NCBI RefSeq assembly: GCF_003852525.1
Contig: NZ_QAJL01000001.1
Coordinates: forward strand, 1,265,133 to 1,329,132
Reading direction: 5' to 3'
Length of the DNA: 64,000 nt
Source of the DNA: Pedobacter sp. KBW06
Lineage (GTDB): Bacteria; Bacteroidota; Bacteroidia; Sphingobacteriales; Sphingobacteriaceae
Shown: piece by piece, positions 28,976 to 38,228 of the stretch
How positions within the stretch are numbered: position 1 is the stretch's first letter
Layout of the letters: every line of letters starts with the position of its first letter
Translations under genes and position numbers: made by a program
Notes under the pieces: model-generated
What the model was told of the DNA's origin: nothing
Databases searched by the model: none
The model's input: the letters and a program-made list of their open reading frames with translations, nothing else

Positions 28976-31186
28976 TTAATTTACGGCTTCAATTTTTAAA
29001 ACCACACTTGTTCTTGATGAATTTACATCGGGATTAAATCCTGCTTTCATCAGGAAGTCGCCGGTATAAGTTGTTTCCCCTTTAATGCTCGATTTGGTAC
29101 CGGGATAAAGGTTTATTTCCTGGATCCTGTATTTCTTTGCAGGGTCAAGTCCCTTTAACAGAATAGGTGAACTGCTGTTTACCGCATATCTATAATTAAC
29201 CAGGTAATTGAAGATAACTCCTGATGATTTGTTTTCATCAAGATAAAGCATGGAAGCGACGCTTGATTCTGTTGGGTTAGACAAGCGGTATTGATTTCCC
29301 TGCCAGATGATCCCTTTCAATGCATCGTAATTTTTTATCGCATCCCGGCAATATTTAAGTTCATCTGCACTAAGTTTGCTCACTACAATATCAAAACCCA
29401 GTTTACCCATCATGGCAACGTCTGTACGGAATTTTATCGGTTGTTTACCCCAGTCCGTCACATGGTTGGAAGTGGCGATTGCCGGATAAAAGTAGGAATA
29501 TTCCCATTGCATAAAAATACGTTCCAGGGGATCTGTATTGTCACTCGGCCAGAATTCGGTGAAATACTGCAGTGCTGCGTAATCGACCCTGCCACCACCA
29601 CCGGAGCAAAGCATCATCGGTACTTTAGGATATTTTGCCCTGATGCGTTCCAACACTTTGTATAAGCCTTTTACATATTCTATATAAAAATGATTCTGAT
29701 TTTTGATCGTCGCCGAATGCGCATTATAAATTACCGCATTACAATCCCATTTAATATAGGCCAGATCGGGATTTTTGGTAAAAAGTCCATCCACCACACC
29801 ATAAACAAAGTCCTGCACTTTTGGATTGCTGAGGTCCAGCGCCAGTTGGTTCCTGAAGTAATGCTCTTCTCTTTGCGGCTGTTTCACCACCCAGTCCGGA
29901 TGTTTTTCGTACAATTCGCTTTTTGGATTCACCATTTCAGGCTCTATCCAGATTCCGAATTTCACCTGATTATTCTGCGCCTCTTTCACCAGGGAAGAGA
30001 TGCCGTTTGGCAATTTCTTTTTATTTTCCTGCCAGTCGCCCAGTCCTGCCACATCACCATTACGGGGATATTTGTTGGCAAACCATCCATCATCCAGCAG
30101 GAAAAGATCTACCCCCAGTTTCTTAGTGTCTTTTAACAGACCGGCAAGCTTGCTTTCATTAAAATCGAAATAAGTGGCTTCCCAATTGTTTAAAAGCGTT
30201 AAGCGGGTTCCTTTTCCATCTAACAATTTATAGTTCCTCGCCCATTGCTGCAGGTTTCTGCTGGCCAGACCTTTTCCGGCTGCAGACAAAGTATATAAGA
30301 ATACCGGCGTTACAAAAGCTTCATTTGGCTTTAAGGTATAGGTTGAAGCATAGTTGTTGATGCCGGAAACAATTCTGAGGTTGTCCTGAAAATCGACTTC
30401 CAGATCGGTGCGGAAATTACCGCTCCACTCCAATGAACCAAATAAAACAGTTCCTTCATCTTCTGTTGCAGGCTTCCCTAAGGAGACCATAAACACCGGT
30501 GGCTGAAATAAATTGGCTCTTGTACCCAATTTGCTGTCCAGCGTTTTTATGCCATGGGTAAGCTTCGATTCTTCTGCCTGCATCTCTTTGGCCCAATCTC
30601 CATGGTATTGATTTAACCAATAACCACCACTTTTTAGATACAGGTTTGCGGAAGCAAATTTATGTAAGGTCACCCCGCCTTTTTCCTGGTGCTGAATGGA
30701 GCTCCATTGTTCTACTACATCTTCTTTAAAATAAGTCTTGTAGTAAAGTGTGACTGAGAAATTGTACACCGGATCTTTTAAAACAATGCTGAGCAGGGAG
30801 ACATTATTGTCAATTTGCTTTAAATCATGACTGACATACCTGAGGTCCAGGGAATTGTTGCCATCTGCATGCGTCACGCTGATGGCCGGTTCGACCAGAT
30901 TCCTTGAACCGGATGAGGTATAGGCAGAATTGAGGACCCCTGTATAATCCGGGGTTTGCTTATATAAAGCCGGAACCTGTAAATATTCCTTGCTGCTTGT
31001 TAATTTCTTACCGAAATAAATGGTTCCCAGATGTTTACTGGTATCTGTCTGCAGGACCAGTGCATTATTTTGTGTTTCAATGGGGATGATCACTGATTGT
31101 GCCGCAGACCTGAGCGGAATGGAGGCAGAGCAAAGCAGTAGTAAACAGAAAGGGAGGAAAGTAGTATTCAATGGGACTTTAAACAT
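28976..31186 (-). CDS. GH36 alpha-galactosidase
   Basis: The 736-residue secreted enzyme cleaves terminal alpha-galactosyl residues by retention. The N-terminal beta-supersandwich (about 30-320) is followed by a TIM barrel with the nucleophile D481 in Y-I-K-W-D-C-N. The acid/base is an aspartate in the W-P-S-D-N-T-D-P-L-E-R motif about 70 residues further on. G-V-D-L-F-L-L-D-D-G-W-F opens the barrel. The start is placed at ATG 31186 (MFKVPLNTTFLPF...); the longer frame begins with TTG at 31192. It lies 19 bp before the esterase gene and 26 bp after another clan GH-D gene, in one unit. Confidence 0.93.
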   Translation of the reverse strand: MFKVPLNTTFLPFCLLLLCSASIPLRSAAQSVIIPIETQNNALVLQTDTSKHLGTIYFGKKLTSSKEYLQVPALYKQTPDYTGVLNSAYTSSGSRNLVEPAISVTHADGNNSLDLRYVSHDLKQIDNNVSLLSIVLKDPVYNFSVTLYYKTYFKEDVVEQWSSIQHQEKGGVTLHKFASANLYLKSGGYWLNQYHGDWAKEMQAEESKLTHGIKTLDSKLGTRANLFQPPVFMVSLGKPATEDEGTVLFGSLEWSGNFRTDLEVDFQDNLRIVSGINNYASTYTLKPNEAFVTPVFLYTLSAAGKGLASRNLQQWARNYKLLDGKGTRLTLLNNWEATYFDFNESKLAGLLKDTKKLGVDLFLLDDGWFANKYPRNGDVAGLGDWQENKKKLPNGISSLVKEAQNNQVKFGIWIEPEMVNPKSELYEKHPDWVVKQPQREEHYFRNQLALDLSNPKVQDFVYGVVDGLFTKNPDLAYIKWDCNAVIYNAHSATIKNQNHFYIEYVKGLYKVLERIRAKYPKVPMMLCSGGGGRVDYAALQYFTEFWPSDNTDPLERIFMQWEYSYFYPAIATSNHVTDWGKQPIKFRTDVAMMGKLGFDIVVSKLSADELKYCRDAIKNYDALKGIIWQGNQYRLSNPTESSVASMLYLDENKSSGVIFNYLVNYRYAVNSSSPILLKGLDPAKKYRIQEINLYPGTKSSIKGETTYTGDFLMKAGFNPDVNSSRTSVVLKIEAVN

Positions 31187-31212
31187 TATCAAAGGTTTTA
31201 TAGCTTATATAA

Positions 31213-33225
31213 TTATTTCGTTATTTTAATCAGTGTGGCATCACCAGCAGGCAATACAAATTCGGCAGTGTTAAGCGAAGCCCCGGATTTATGGGTAAAA
31301 AGATCTTCCAGCTGGTATCCGCTAAAGGTATTTAAGCCAAGGGTGGCGGCGTTGATCACAAACTTCTTTTCTTTATCTCCATAATTGAAAATAGCCAGGT
31401 AACGTGTATGACCTGTTTGTTTAACAAACATTTCTGAGGCTTCTTTATCCGCTTCAAGGGGCTGGAAGGACTTTCCATCCTTAATGACGGTCAGCAATGC
31501 CTGGTTTTGGAACAGTTCTGCCGCGCGCGTGGTCCATGGGCCTTTCGCTGAAAAATCATCACCAACAATAAAAGAACCCGTCACAATTGCAGAAAGCGTT
31601 CTCGCACGGTTGGCCCCCATCTCTTCAGTTCCAAGCACCACATGGTCTGCATCCATATAATCATACAAATGGGTTTGCCACCAGCCATAACTAAGGCTGT
31701 TGAGCGTGTATTTCGTGTCTCTTATCGATTTAAAGGCATCGCAGGCAATCCTTCTCACATGAATGTACCTACCCGAGGCCATGGTTGGGGAAATGGCGGC
31801 ATAGACCAGCATTTTACCATCCAGTTGTTTCAGCAAAAAAGACATTCCCTGGTCATAAGCCTGCATTCCTGTGCTCACTTTTGGATCATAAAAATGATCA
31901 GATTCTATGGCTGCATGTCCCAGGAAATCAATTTTAATCATTTCATAACCACATTCTTTGAGCTTCCCGATCACGAGGGCGATTCTTTGCTGAGTGCCCG
32001 GATGTGTTGGATCTAATGCCCTGGCACCATCGATATCATGATAACCCGAGCCTACTTTGGTCCAGAGTTCTCCAAATTTATAGTTCCCGCCTTCTGCCCT
32101 TCTATCGCCGCCCGACTTAAAGCCCCAGTCTGTAAAAGGAGCCCAGTAAATACCCGGTTTTAATCCCCGCTTTTTAACGTAATCTGCAAATTCTTTTAGC
32201 TTTGAATAATCCCCTTCCAGTCCGCCTTTCAGCATATTGTCCCAAAAGGAATCCAGGTCAACATATAAGGTGCCCTCACTTCTGAAAGCCTTCAGGCTGT
32301 CGGCAAAGAAATCCGTAACCTTAACAATTTTATCAAAGGAAATTTTCTCCTGCATCACGCCCCAGCTGTTCCATCCCAAAGGGGTTGGACGCTTCCATTT
32401 GAATACAATCGGGGGTTCTTCAGTTCGGTTAGCCTTTGCATACGCCTCCATACCCATTCTCCAGTCGTCAAATAAGCCATAAAATACCTTCGGAGATTTA
32501 ACCACATTGCCCCTTAATGTACCATGAGCAATGGTATCCCTGGTGATGCTTTTTTCGGTAAAACCAGCCTGGATCCTGATAAAGGTATTGCCTGTGCTGT
32601 CGATACCGGTAAACGTACCTGTTTTCCAAACCCTATGGTTTACTGATCCGGAGATCAGGCCTTTGAATGAACTGTTGTCGTAAATAGCGGCGACCTCTGA
32701 ACTGACCTGTTGCTCATTTTTCGACAACTGCTTTGAATTATAGCTGATAAAAGTATCGTTATCGAAAGGAACAAATACACTCCTTAGTGCTGTGATGCCA
32801 TTCAAAACAGGAATAAGGCCCTGAACAGGAGTCATCTCATTGCTGCTGACACCCGCTCCTGAAACTTCGATTTCCACAAAAAAATAAGGCAGCTGATCGT
32901 AAGTATAAAAGATCTGCCTCATATCCGGCTTTCCGGCCGCACTAAGGTTAATGGTATGTCTTACCCCTTTTCCAAACTGATCTGAAATCTGAATACTCGT
33001 ATAGTTCCTTGTTAAATAATCTTTTGAACTATAGACCTTTCCATTTTCTTTAAGGGTTGAAAATCCGCTTTTTAAGAACTCATCAGCATTCTGGTAGACA
33101 TTAAAAGTTCCTGATTTCAGGTCGTAGACAATTTTCCCTGCCCTGCCAAATTTAAACGTAAGGGCATTGGCCTGGCTCAGAAAAAAGACCAGGAAGAACA
33201 AACATGCAAGTATTTTATTTTTCAT
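31213..33225 (-). CDS. Clan GH-D (GH27/GH36-like) alpha-galactosidase-like enzyme
   Basis: The 670-residue secreted protein (signal peptide ending A-N-A) has an N-terminal beta-sandwich (about 20-270). A TIM barrel then starts at T-P-L-G-W-N-S-W-G, a motif shared by GH27 and GH36. The candidate nucleophile is D433 in M-I-K-I-D-F-L-G-H-A. The acid/base candidate is the Asp in R-R-I-A-C-D-A-F. The C-terminal beta domain ends L-P-A-G-D-A-T-L-I-K. The motifs differ from the neighbour at 28976-31186 (K-I-D-F against K-W-D-C), so the two enzymes probably cleave different linkages or sugars. Confidence 0.82.
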   Translation of the reverse strand: MKNKILACLFFLVFFLSQANALTFKFGRAGKIVYDLKSGTFNVYQNADEFLKSGFSTLKENGKVYSSKDYLTRNYTSIQISDQFGKGVRHTINLSAAGKPDMRQIFYTYDQLPYFFVEIEVSGAGVSSNEMTPVQGLIPVLNGITALRSVFVPFDNDTFISYNSKQLSKNEQQVSSEVAAIYDNSSFKGLISGSVNHRVWKTGTFTGIDSTGNTFIRIQAGFTEKSITRDTIAHGTLRGNVVKSPKVFYGLFDDWRMGMEAYAKANRTEEPPIVFKWKRPTPLGWNSWGVMQEKISFDKIVKVTDFFADSLKAFRSEGTLYVDLDSFWDNMLKGGLEGDYSKLKEFADYVKKRGLKPGIYWAPFTDWGFKSGGDRRAEGGNYKFGELWTKVGSGYHDIDGARALDPTHPGTQQRIALVIGKLKECGYEMIKIDFLGHAAIESDHFYDPKVSTGMQAYDQGMSFLLKQLDGKMLVYAAISPTMASGRYIHVRRIACDAFKSIRDTKYTLNSLSYGWWQTHLYDYMDADHVVLGTEEMGANRARTLSAIVTGSFIVGDDFSAKGPWTTRAAELFQNQALLTVIKDGKSFQPLEADKEASEMFVKQTGHTRYLAIFNYGDKEKKFVINAATLGLNTFSGYQLEDLFTHKSGASLNTAEFVLPAGDATLIKITK

Positions 33226-33379
33226 TGTAATATATTTTTAGCAGCGATGAGGCTGTCATCAGCAGTCCATTGCTTTTTGTAAGCGGCATGCTGATGATGG
33301 TTTTATCAATTTGTGTGTATTGAAAAGATCTCCAGCAGAATATCTTTGTTTTTCATTGATTATCAATGGTTCTGTTCTG

Positions 33380-35719
33380 TTAAAGACGCTGAGCTAGCAC
33401 CTCTTTTAGTTCGCCGTTTACTTTTATCTTTACTTTTTTGGCCATTGGCGATGCAATCCTGTAATTGATAATTTTGCCGTCTTTCCAGCTCATGTCAATA
33501 CTGAAGTTGCCCCTGGCTTTAAAGCCTTTAATATTTCCGTACTTTTTCCAGGCATCTGGCAATGCAGGCAGAAGTTCGATAAAACCGTCGTGACTTTGCA
33601 AAAGCATTTCTGCAATACCGGCAGTGGCACCAAAATTACCATCAATTTGAAAAGGAGGTCCTGCCGACAAAAGATTGGGATACACCCCTCCCCCTGCACC
33701 GTAATTGATATCCGTCCTCAATGTTGGTTTTAAGATCTCCTTCAGTAGTTTAAATGCACGGTTCCCATCCTGTAGCCTCGCCCAGAACAGGAGCTTATAG
33801 GCTATCGTCCAGCTCGGGCCATCGTCGCCCCGCACTTCCAGCGTTTTCTTTGCTGCAGCGGCCAGTTCAGGGGTAGAAAACGGGCTGATCAGGGATGCCG
33901 GATATAAACCATATAAATGAGAAATATGCCGGTGCTGAAGATCCGTTTCTTTATAATCTTCCAGCCATTCCTGGATGCGTCCGTCTTTACTGATGACACC
34001 GGCAGGTGGCACAGATTTTAGCGTTTCCCTTAACTCCGCTCTAAATGTTGCGTCGGTATTTAACAGCGTCGAAGCTTTGATGACATTGCCAAAGAGTTCT
34101 CTTACAATCTGGTTGTCTATCGTTGGTCCCATAGAAATGGCAGCGGTTTTCCCATTGGGAAGATAAAACGAGTTTTCGGGAGATACGGAAGGTGAGGTAA
34201 CCAGCCATCCTGATTTTGGATCTTTGATCTGCGCACTTTTGTAAAACTCCGCAGAGCCCTTTAATATCGGATAGATGCTTTTCAGGTATTTTAAATCCTG
34301 GCTAAACTCATAATGTTCCCACAGGTTGTTACAGAGCCATCCCGATCCGGCATTGGAAGCACCCCAGGAAGCACTTTCTCCCGGTTCCGTAAAGCCCCAG
34401 ACATTGGTGATCACATGTGCAATCCAGCCATTCGCATTGTAATAGGCTTTGGCGGTTTTCTCACCCGGTTTTACCAGTCCCCTCACCAGTTCCGACAAGG
34501 GCAGGTTCAGTTCAGAAAGATTGGCAACTTCGACCGGCCAATGGTTCATCTGCACATTGACATCGAGGTGGTAATCACTGTTCCAGGGAGTATTTATTTC
34601 TTTGGCCCATAGGCCCTGAAGGTTAGGCGGAAGTAAGCCTACCCTGGTGCTGCTGATGCTGAGATACCTTCCAAACTGAAAGAATAAAGCCGCAAGAGAA
34701 GGGTCTGCATCAAAGTTTTTATAAAAGCCATCTAACCTAAGATTGGTCGGAAGCTTTGCCGACGCCCCTTCTCCAAGGTCGATGCTCAGTCTGTTAAAAA
34801 GCTTGCCATAATTGGCGATATGTGTGCTTCTTTGCAATTCATATGGCTTTTTAAGTGCGGCTGCAAGCACCTGTTTTGTTTTTTCCTTAAAAGGAAAACT
34901 TCTGAAATCTGTTGCTGCAGCAATGTAAATAGTCACTTCTGTGGCATCCTTAATGATCAGCGAATTTTGATCAGCGCTAAGCGTTCCACCTTTCAGTCTG
35001 GCACCAACCCTGGCCATGTACTGCATCCCTTTGCCATCAGTACCATTGTCCAGCTGCCCGGTCATCTGCAATTCATTTCCCGCTGTTTGTACTGCATATC
35101 GTTCGGGTCTGTTCATCCGGATGCTGAGGTTAAGCTGGCCAGGCTGATCAGCCGTTAACCGGATCACACTGACATCGTCATCAAAGCTGGTAAAGTAGGC
35201 TCTTTTATAGTTTACACCATTTACATTAAAACTGCAACTGGCCATCGCCTGTTCCAAAGACAACTCCCGCTGGTATTCTTTCACTTCGGGTTGTGCAGTG
35301 CCGGTTCCCTTGTAACTGAATTCCAGTTCCAAAGCGCCAAGGGTTTGATACTTTCCCCATTGCGGGCCACCGGAACCAGGGCCCTTGCAGACAAAATCCC
35401 TGTTGACCAGGTCCTGAGCTTCTTCATTTTTCCCTTCCAGAATGAGCTGTCTTATTTTAGGCAGGCTTTTATAAGCGTCATAATTATTGGCATCCTGCGG
35501 TCCACCAGACCAGAGGGTAATGTCGTTGAGGACTATTTTCTCTTTGGAAATGCCCCCATCGGGAGTCATCCCCAAACGACCATTTCCTAAGGGGAGTGTT
35601 TCCTCCCACTGGGCAGCCGGCTGACTATAGCGTAGCTTTAAATTTTTGTTCTGGCCAAAACCGAGTAAAGCAGCAGCGATACATCCGGTTGTGAGCAGGC
35701 ATTTTTTGTTTAGGTTCAT
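33380..35719 (-). CDS. GH95 alpha-L-fucosidase / alpha-L-galactosidase
   Basis: The 779-residue secreted enzyme inverts alpha-1,2-L-fucosides or the related L-galactosides. It has the family start P-L-G-N-G-R-L-G-M, an N-terminal beta domain (about 20-270), and an (alpha/alpha)6 domain containing D-V-N-V-Q-M-N-H-W-P (the catalytic Asn pair of the family). H-R-H-I-S-H-L-Y-G-L-Y-P and D-G-N-F-G-A-T-A-G-I-A-E complete the site. The start is placed at ATG 35719 (MNLNKKCLLTTGCIAAALLGFGQ). The upstream extension to 35761 reaches into the A-rich leader and terminator region. It is the first gene after the terminator at 35762-35804. Confidence 0.92.
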   Translation of the reverse strand: MNLNKKCLLTTGCIAAALLGFGQNKNLKLRYSQPAAQWEETLPLGNGRLGMTPDGGISKEKIVLNDITLWSGGPQDANNYDAYKSLPKIRQLILEGKNEEAQDLVNRDFVCKGPGSGGPQWGKYQTLGALELEFSYKGTGTAQPEVKEYQRELSLEQAMASCSFNVNGVNYKRAYFTSFDDDVSVIRLTADQPGQLNLSIRMNRPERYAVQTAGNELQMTGQLDNGTDGKGMQYMARVGARLKGGTLSADQNSLIIKDATEVTIYIAAATDFRSFPFKEKTKQVLAAALKKPYELQRSTHIANYGKLFNRLSIDLGEGASAKLPTNLRLDGFYKNFDADPSLAALFFQFGRYLSISSTRVGLLPPNLQGLWAKEINTPWNSDYHLDVNVQMNHWPVEVANLSELNLPLSELVRGLVKPGEKTAKAYYNANGWIAHVITNVWGFTEPGESASWGASNAGSGWLCNNLWEHYEFSQDLKYLKSIYPILKGSAEFYKSAQIKDPKSGWLVTSPSVSPENSFYLPNGKTAAISMGPTIDNQIVRELFGNVIKASTLLNTDATFRAELRETLKSVPPAGVISKDGRIQEWLEDYKETDLQHRHISHLYGLYPASLISPFSTPELAAAAKKTLEVRGDDGPSWTIAYKLLFWARLQDGNRAFKLLKEILKPTLRTDINYGAGGGVYPNLLSAGPPFQIDGNFGATAGIAEMLLQSHDGFIELLPALPDAWKKYGNIKGFKARGNFSIDMSWKDGKIINYRIASPMAKKVKIKVNGELKEVLAQRL

Positions 35720-35761
35720 TGTTTCAATTTGTGTGTGTGGTTCAATATTTTTGTGGTTCAA

Positions 35762-35804
35762 TAAAAAATCACCTATCGGTCAATTTAACGAATCGATAGG
35801 TGAT
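35762..35804 (-). terminator. Intrinsic terminator after the SusCD-lipoprotein genes
   Basis: An 11-bp perfect stem (35768-35778 with 35794-35804) has a 15-base loop. On the minus strand it is followed by six T (35768-35763). It lies 10 bp after the stop of the lipoprotein gene at 35815. It separates the high-demand binding genes from the GH95-esterase genes, a known way to set expression ratios in Sus loci through partial read-through. Confidence 0.8.
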
Positions 35805-35814
35805 CAGGCAACAA

Positions 35815-36990
35815 TTATAAGGCGTATAACCTTAAACTTCTGATTTTCATATAATGATCTGTATTAAAAGACAGCACCATTCCCAGGGAAACTACAGTCG
35901 TCTGCTTTAACTCAAATTCAAAGCGGTTATTTTTAACTGCAGTACTGCCGAGTGCTGTTCCCAGGTCCGTTACATTTGGAATTCCCACTCCCGCAGCCGC
36001 TACGATATAGGCAGGTGGATTACCGTCGTAATTGTTATCAGACAGCTCACTGGTAAATGAATATCTGCCTGGTGGTAAGGTAATGGTCTGATAAATTTTG
36101 CCGTTAGTGATGGCACTGGAGCCCCAACCGGCTTCAATGTTTATGATTCCATCATTATCACTGGCGTATCCACCCATGCCATTGTGGTTCTTCATGGCGC
36201 TATTGGTTACCCAGTCGGCCAGGTCTCCCCATCTGTTATTGTCGTAAGCTGATCTCTTAAAAGGTACCATGTTATTTTTTAAATATATGGCACTTATTTC
36301 TCCTTTTAAAGAAAGTGTTTCATAGTTCGAGTAGAACTTATCTATGCTCAAAGGATCAGGTTTATTAATGATCCGGTACTCGATCGGATTACTTTTAAAC
36401 TTAGGCAGGGTCACGACCTGATCTCTAAGCTGGGCAACAACTACGGTATCATGAATGGAATTGTCCATGTGTTTGTAGCGGATCTGCATCCCAACCGTAC
36501 CACTTGCAGCGCTAATGTCCTGGAATTTAAGTTTTGCTTCCCCCTGGGTATTAAATTCGGTACTTAGAATTGCCCTGTTGTTCAGTGCCGAACGGTAACG
36601 TTCACCGTAAACATTTCCCACCACATTCATAGGTACAGAAACATGACCTTCTGAGTCGTAAGTGCGAACCTCAAAGCTCAGCGGGCCTTCCTCCAGGTTA
36701 GCAATCACGTAGTTCACACTGTCTACTCCACCTGTACGTTTAACCGATACCTCAACAGAATCAAGTTTGCTGTTCCAGAATACCCTGAACCGGACCACCT
36801 TTGGATCCGGATTTAAAGCACCTGATACTTTAACCCGGCCATTTCCGGACAGGATTCTTAAAGAATCAATTTTAGCAGGATAAACGACTTCACCATGCTC
36901 TGTAAATTTTTTATACTCATCTTTTTTCTGGCATGCAGAGAACATTAAAGCAAGCCCCAGTATTCCGATGATGTTATTTATATTTTTCAT
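35815..36990 (-). CDS. DUF4998/DUF5013-type surface lipoprotein
   Basis: The 391-residue lipoprotein (signal ending F-S-A-C-Q-K-K) has an N-terminal DUF4998-like region (about 30-225, P-A-K-I-D-S-L-R-I-L-S-G-N-G-R-V). The C-terminal beta-sandwich (about 235-391, P-P-G-R-Y-S-F-T-S-E-L) resembles DUF5013 and discoidin-like folds. Such proteins follow SusD in many Bacteroidota loci and are presumed to bind glycan at the surface. It is the last gene before the terminator and follows the DUF4959-type gene by 20 bp. Confidence 0.78.
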   Translation of the reverse strand: MKNINNIIGILGLALMFSACQKKDEYKKFTEHGEVVYPAKIDSLRILSGNGRVKVSGALNPDPKVVRFRVFWNSKLDSVEVSVKRTGGVDSVNYVIANLEEGPLSFEVRTYDSEGHVSVPMNVVGNVYGERYRSALNNRAILSTEFNTQGEAKLKFQDISAASGTVGMQIRYKHMDNSIHDTVVVAQLRDQVVTLPKFKSNPIEYRIINKPDPLSIDKFYSNYETLSLKGEISAIYLKNNMVPFKRSAYDNNRWGDLADWVTNSAMKNHNGMGGYASDNDGIINIEAGWGSSAITNGKIYQTITLPPGRYSFTSELSDNNYDGNPPAYIVAAAGVGIPNVTDLGTALGSTAVKNNRFEFELKQTTVVSLGMVLSFNTDHYMKIRSLRLYAL

Positions 36991-37010
36991 ATTTTCTATG
37001 CTAAAATCAA

Positions 37011-38195
37011 TTAATATACGCCCCAGATAGACACCTGAGCTATTTCCATAAAATAACTGCTTCGCCAGTTCTTCAGATTTTTGATCCTTAAATATTTGAA
37101 TTTAGGTGCATCTTCAGGAAAATCAAATGACCAGCCTGCTTTGCCATAGGCTTCATCCGCACCGGTATCGGTACCAAGCGGTGACCCGGAAGGTTTTAGC
37201 ACGTTACAGGTCATCAGTTTGGTCCAGCTCGCCCAGCTTCCATCCTGACTTGGATTATTGGATCCCCAGACCTCAAAATCTTTAAGATTTCCTTTATCAT
37301 AATAACCCGCTTCTCTTCTTGGATAGATCACAATCCTGCTCAGCTTTGCTTCCCTGCCTATGCTAAAGCTTACCGTTTGCGGACTCCCTGCACTTTCCTG
37401 AGTATACATACAAGGCCACTGCCCATAGTCTGTTCTTTTATCCCAGATCAGGTTCAAAGTGGTGTTGTACATGTACTCAGCATCTCCTGCCAGCCTTACT
37501 TCCTGAAAAAGATCTTTGTTCAACAGGTTCTCTTCGAGTGGTGTCAGGTCAATCAACAAGGTATCAGAACGGTTTAGCCACCTGTCGCGCACATAAAAAG
37601 CGAATTTCCCCCGCTTTGGTTTCAGCCCTCTGATGCTTGCGCTGATCACAGAATCCTGCGTGTATACATTCTCCAGATTGGCCCAGTCTCCGTTACCTAA
37701 AGAGTCCAGTAAAGGCACAATCGCCACTGTTGCTTTGTACTTGTTAATTGCATTTACCCTAACCCCGCCAAACGTAGCACTGGCCTTTAAGGCATTAAAT
37801 ATCAGCCTAAACGGAGCAATCAAAGGGGTAACGGTAACAGCAACCGGTTCAGAAGCTTTTTCACTTTTGTTTACTGCATATAATTTGATTTCATGCGGAT
37901 TGGTATCTGCAAATCCATCTACAATCAACGTATTGGTATAGCCTGAAGCCAGTACCTCTCTTTGCTGTCCGCTGGCGATGCTGTACACTGCTTTAACATA
38001 CAACAGGTCTTTATTATCCGGCAGGTTATAGCTGATTTTTGCCTGGCCATTCTGGTTTTCCACACGCACATTGCTCACTTGTCCAGGTGCAGTTTTACTG
38101 TTTTCCAAAATCCCGTTGATCTCTGCTTTGTTGCAGGAAACCAGTACAAACAGTATATGCAAAATACCGAGTGTCATATATTTATTTCTTTTCAT
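37011..38195 (-). CDS. DUF4959/DUF5126/DUF5000-type surface lipoprotein
   Basis: The 394-residue lipoprotein has its lipobox at L-V-S-C-N-K. Two fibronectin/Ig-like domains follow (about 38-130, P-G-Q-V-S-N-V-R-V-E-N; and about 130-225). The C-terminal discoidin-like DUF5000 domain (about 235-394) contains F-S-I-G-R-E-A-K-L-S-R-I-V-I and F-E-V-W-G-S-N-N-P. The role is presumed to be carbohydrate binding on the cell surface as accessory to the SusCD pair just upstream (33 bp after susD). The substrate is unknown. Confidence 0.82.
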   Translation of the reverse strand: MKRNKYMTLGILHILFVLVSCNKAEINGILENSKTAPGQVSNVRVENQNGQAKISYNLPDNKDLLYVKAVYSIASGQQREVLASGYTNTLIVDGFADTNPHEIKLYAVNKSEKASEPVAVTVTPLIAPFRLIFNALKASATFGGVRVNAINKYKATVAIVPLLDSLGNGDWANLENVYTQDSVISASIRGLKPKRGKFAFYVRDRWLNRSDTLLIDLTPLEENLLNKDLFQEVRLAGDAEYMYNTTLNLIWDKRTDYGQWPCMYTQESAGSPQTVSFSIGREAKLSRIVIYPRREAGYYDKGNLKDFEVWGSNNPSQDGSWASWTKLMTCNVLKPSGSPLGTDTGADEAYGKAGWSFDFPEDAPKFKYLRIKNLKNWRSSYFMEIAQVSIWGVY

Positions 38196-38228
38196 TTTAA
38201 AATCAATTTGAGGTGTATCGTCATTTAA

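Noticed and set aside
33253..33307. CATCAGCA and TGCTGATG inverted repeat between GH95 and the next GH gene.
   Set aside because: The loop is about 24 bases and no T-run follows in either direction, so it is not a supported terminator.
33341..33348. TATCTTTG on the plus strand with a TTG 18 bases upstream, pointing into the GH95 gene from its 3' side.
   Set aside because: It would drive only antisense RNA. No plus-strand gene follows. A chance match to a short consensus is as likely.
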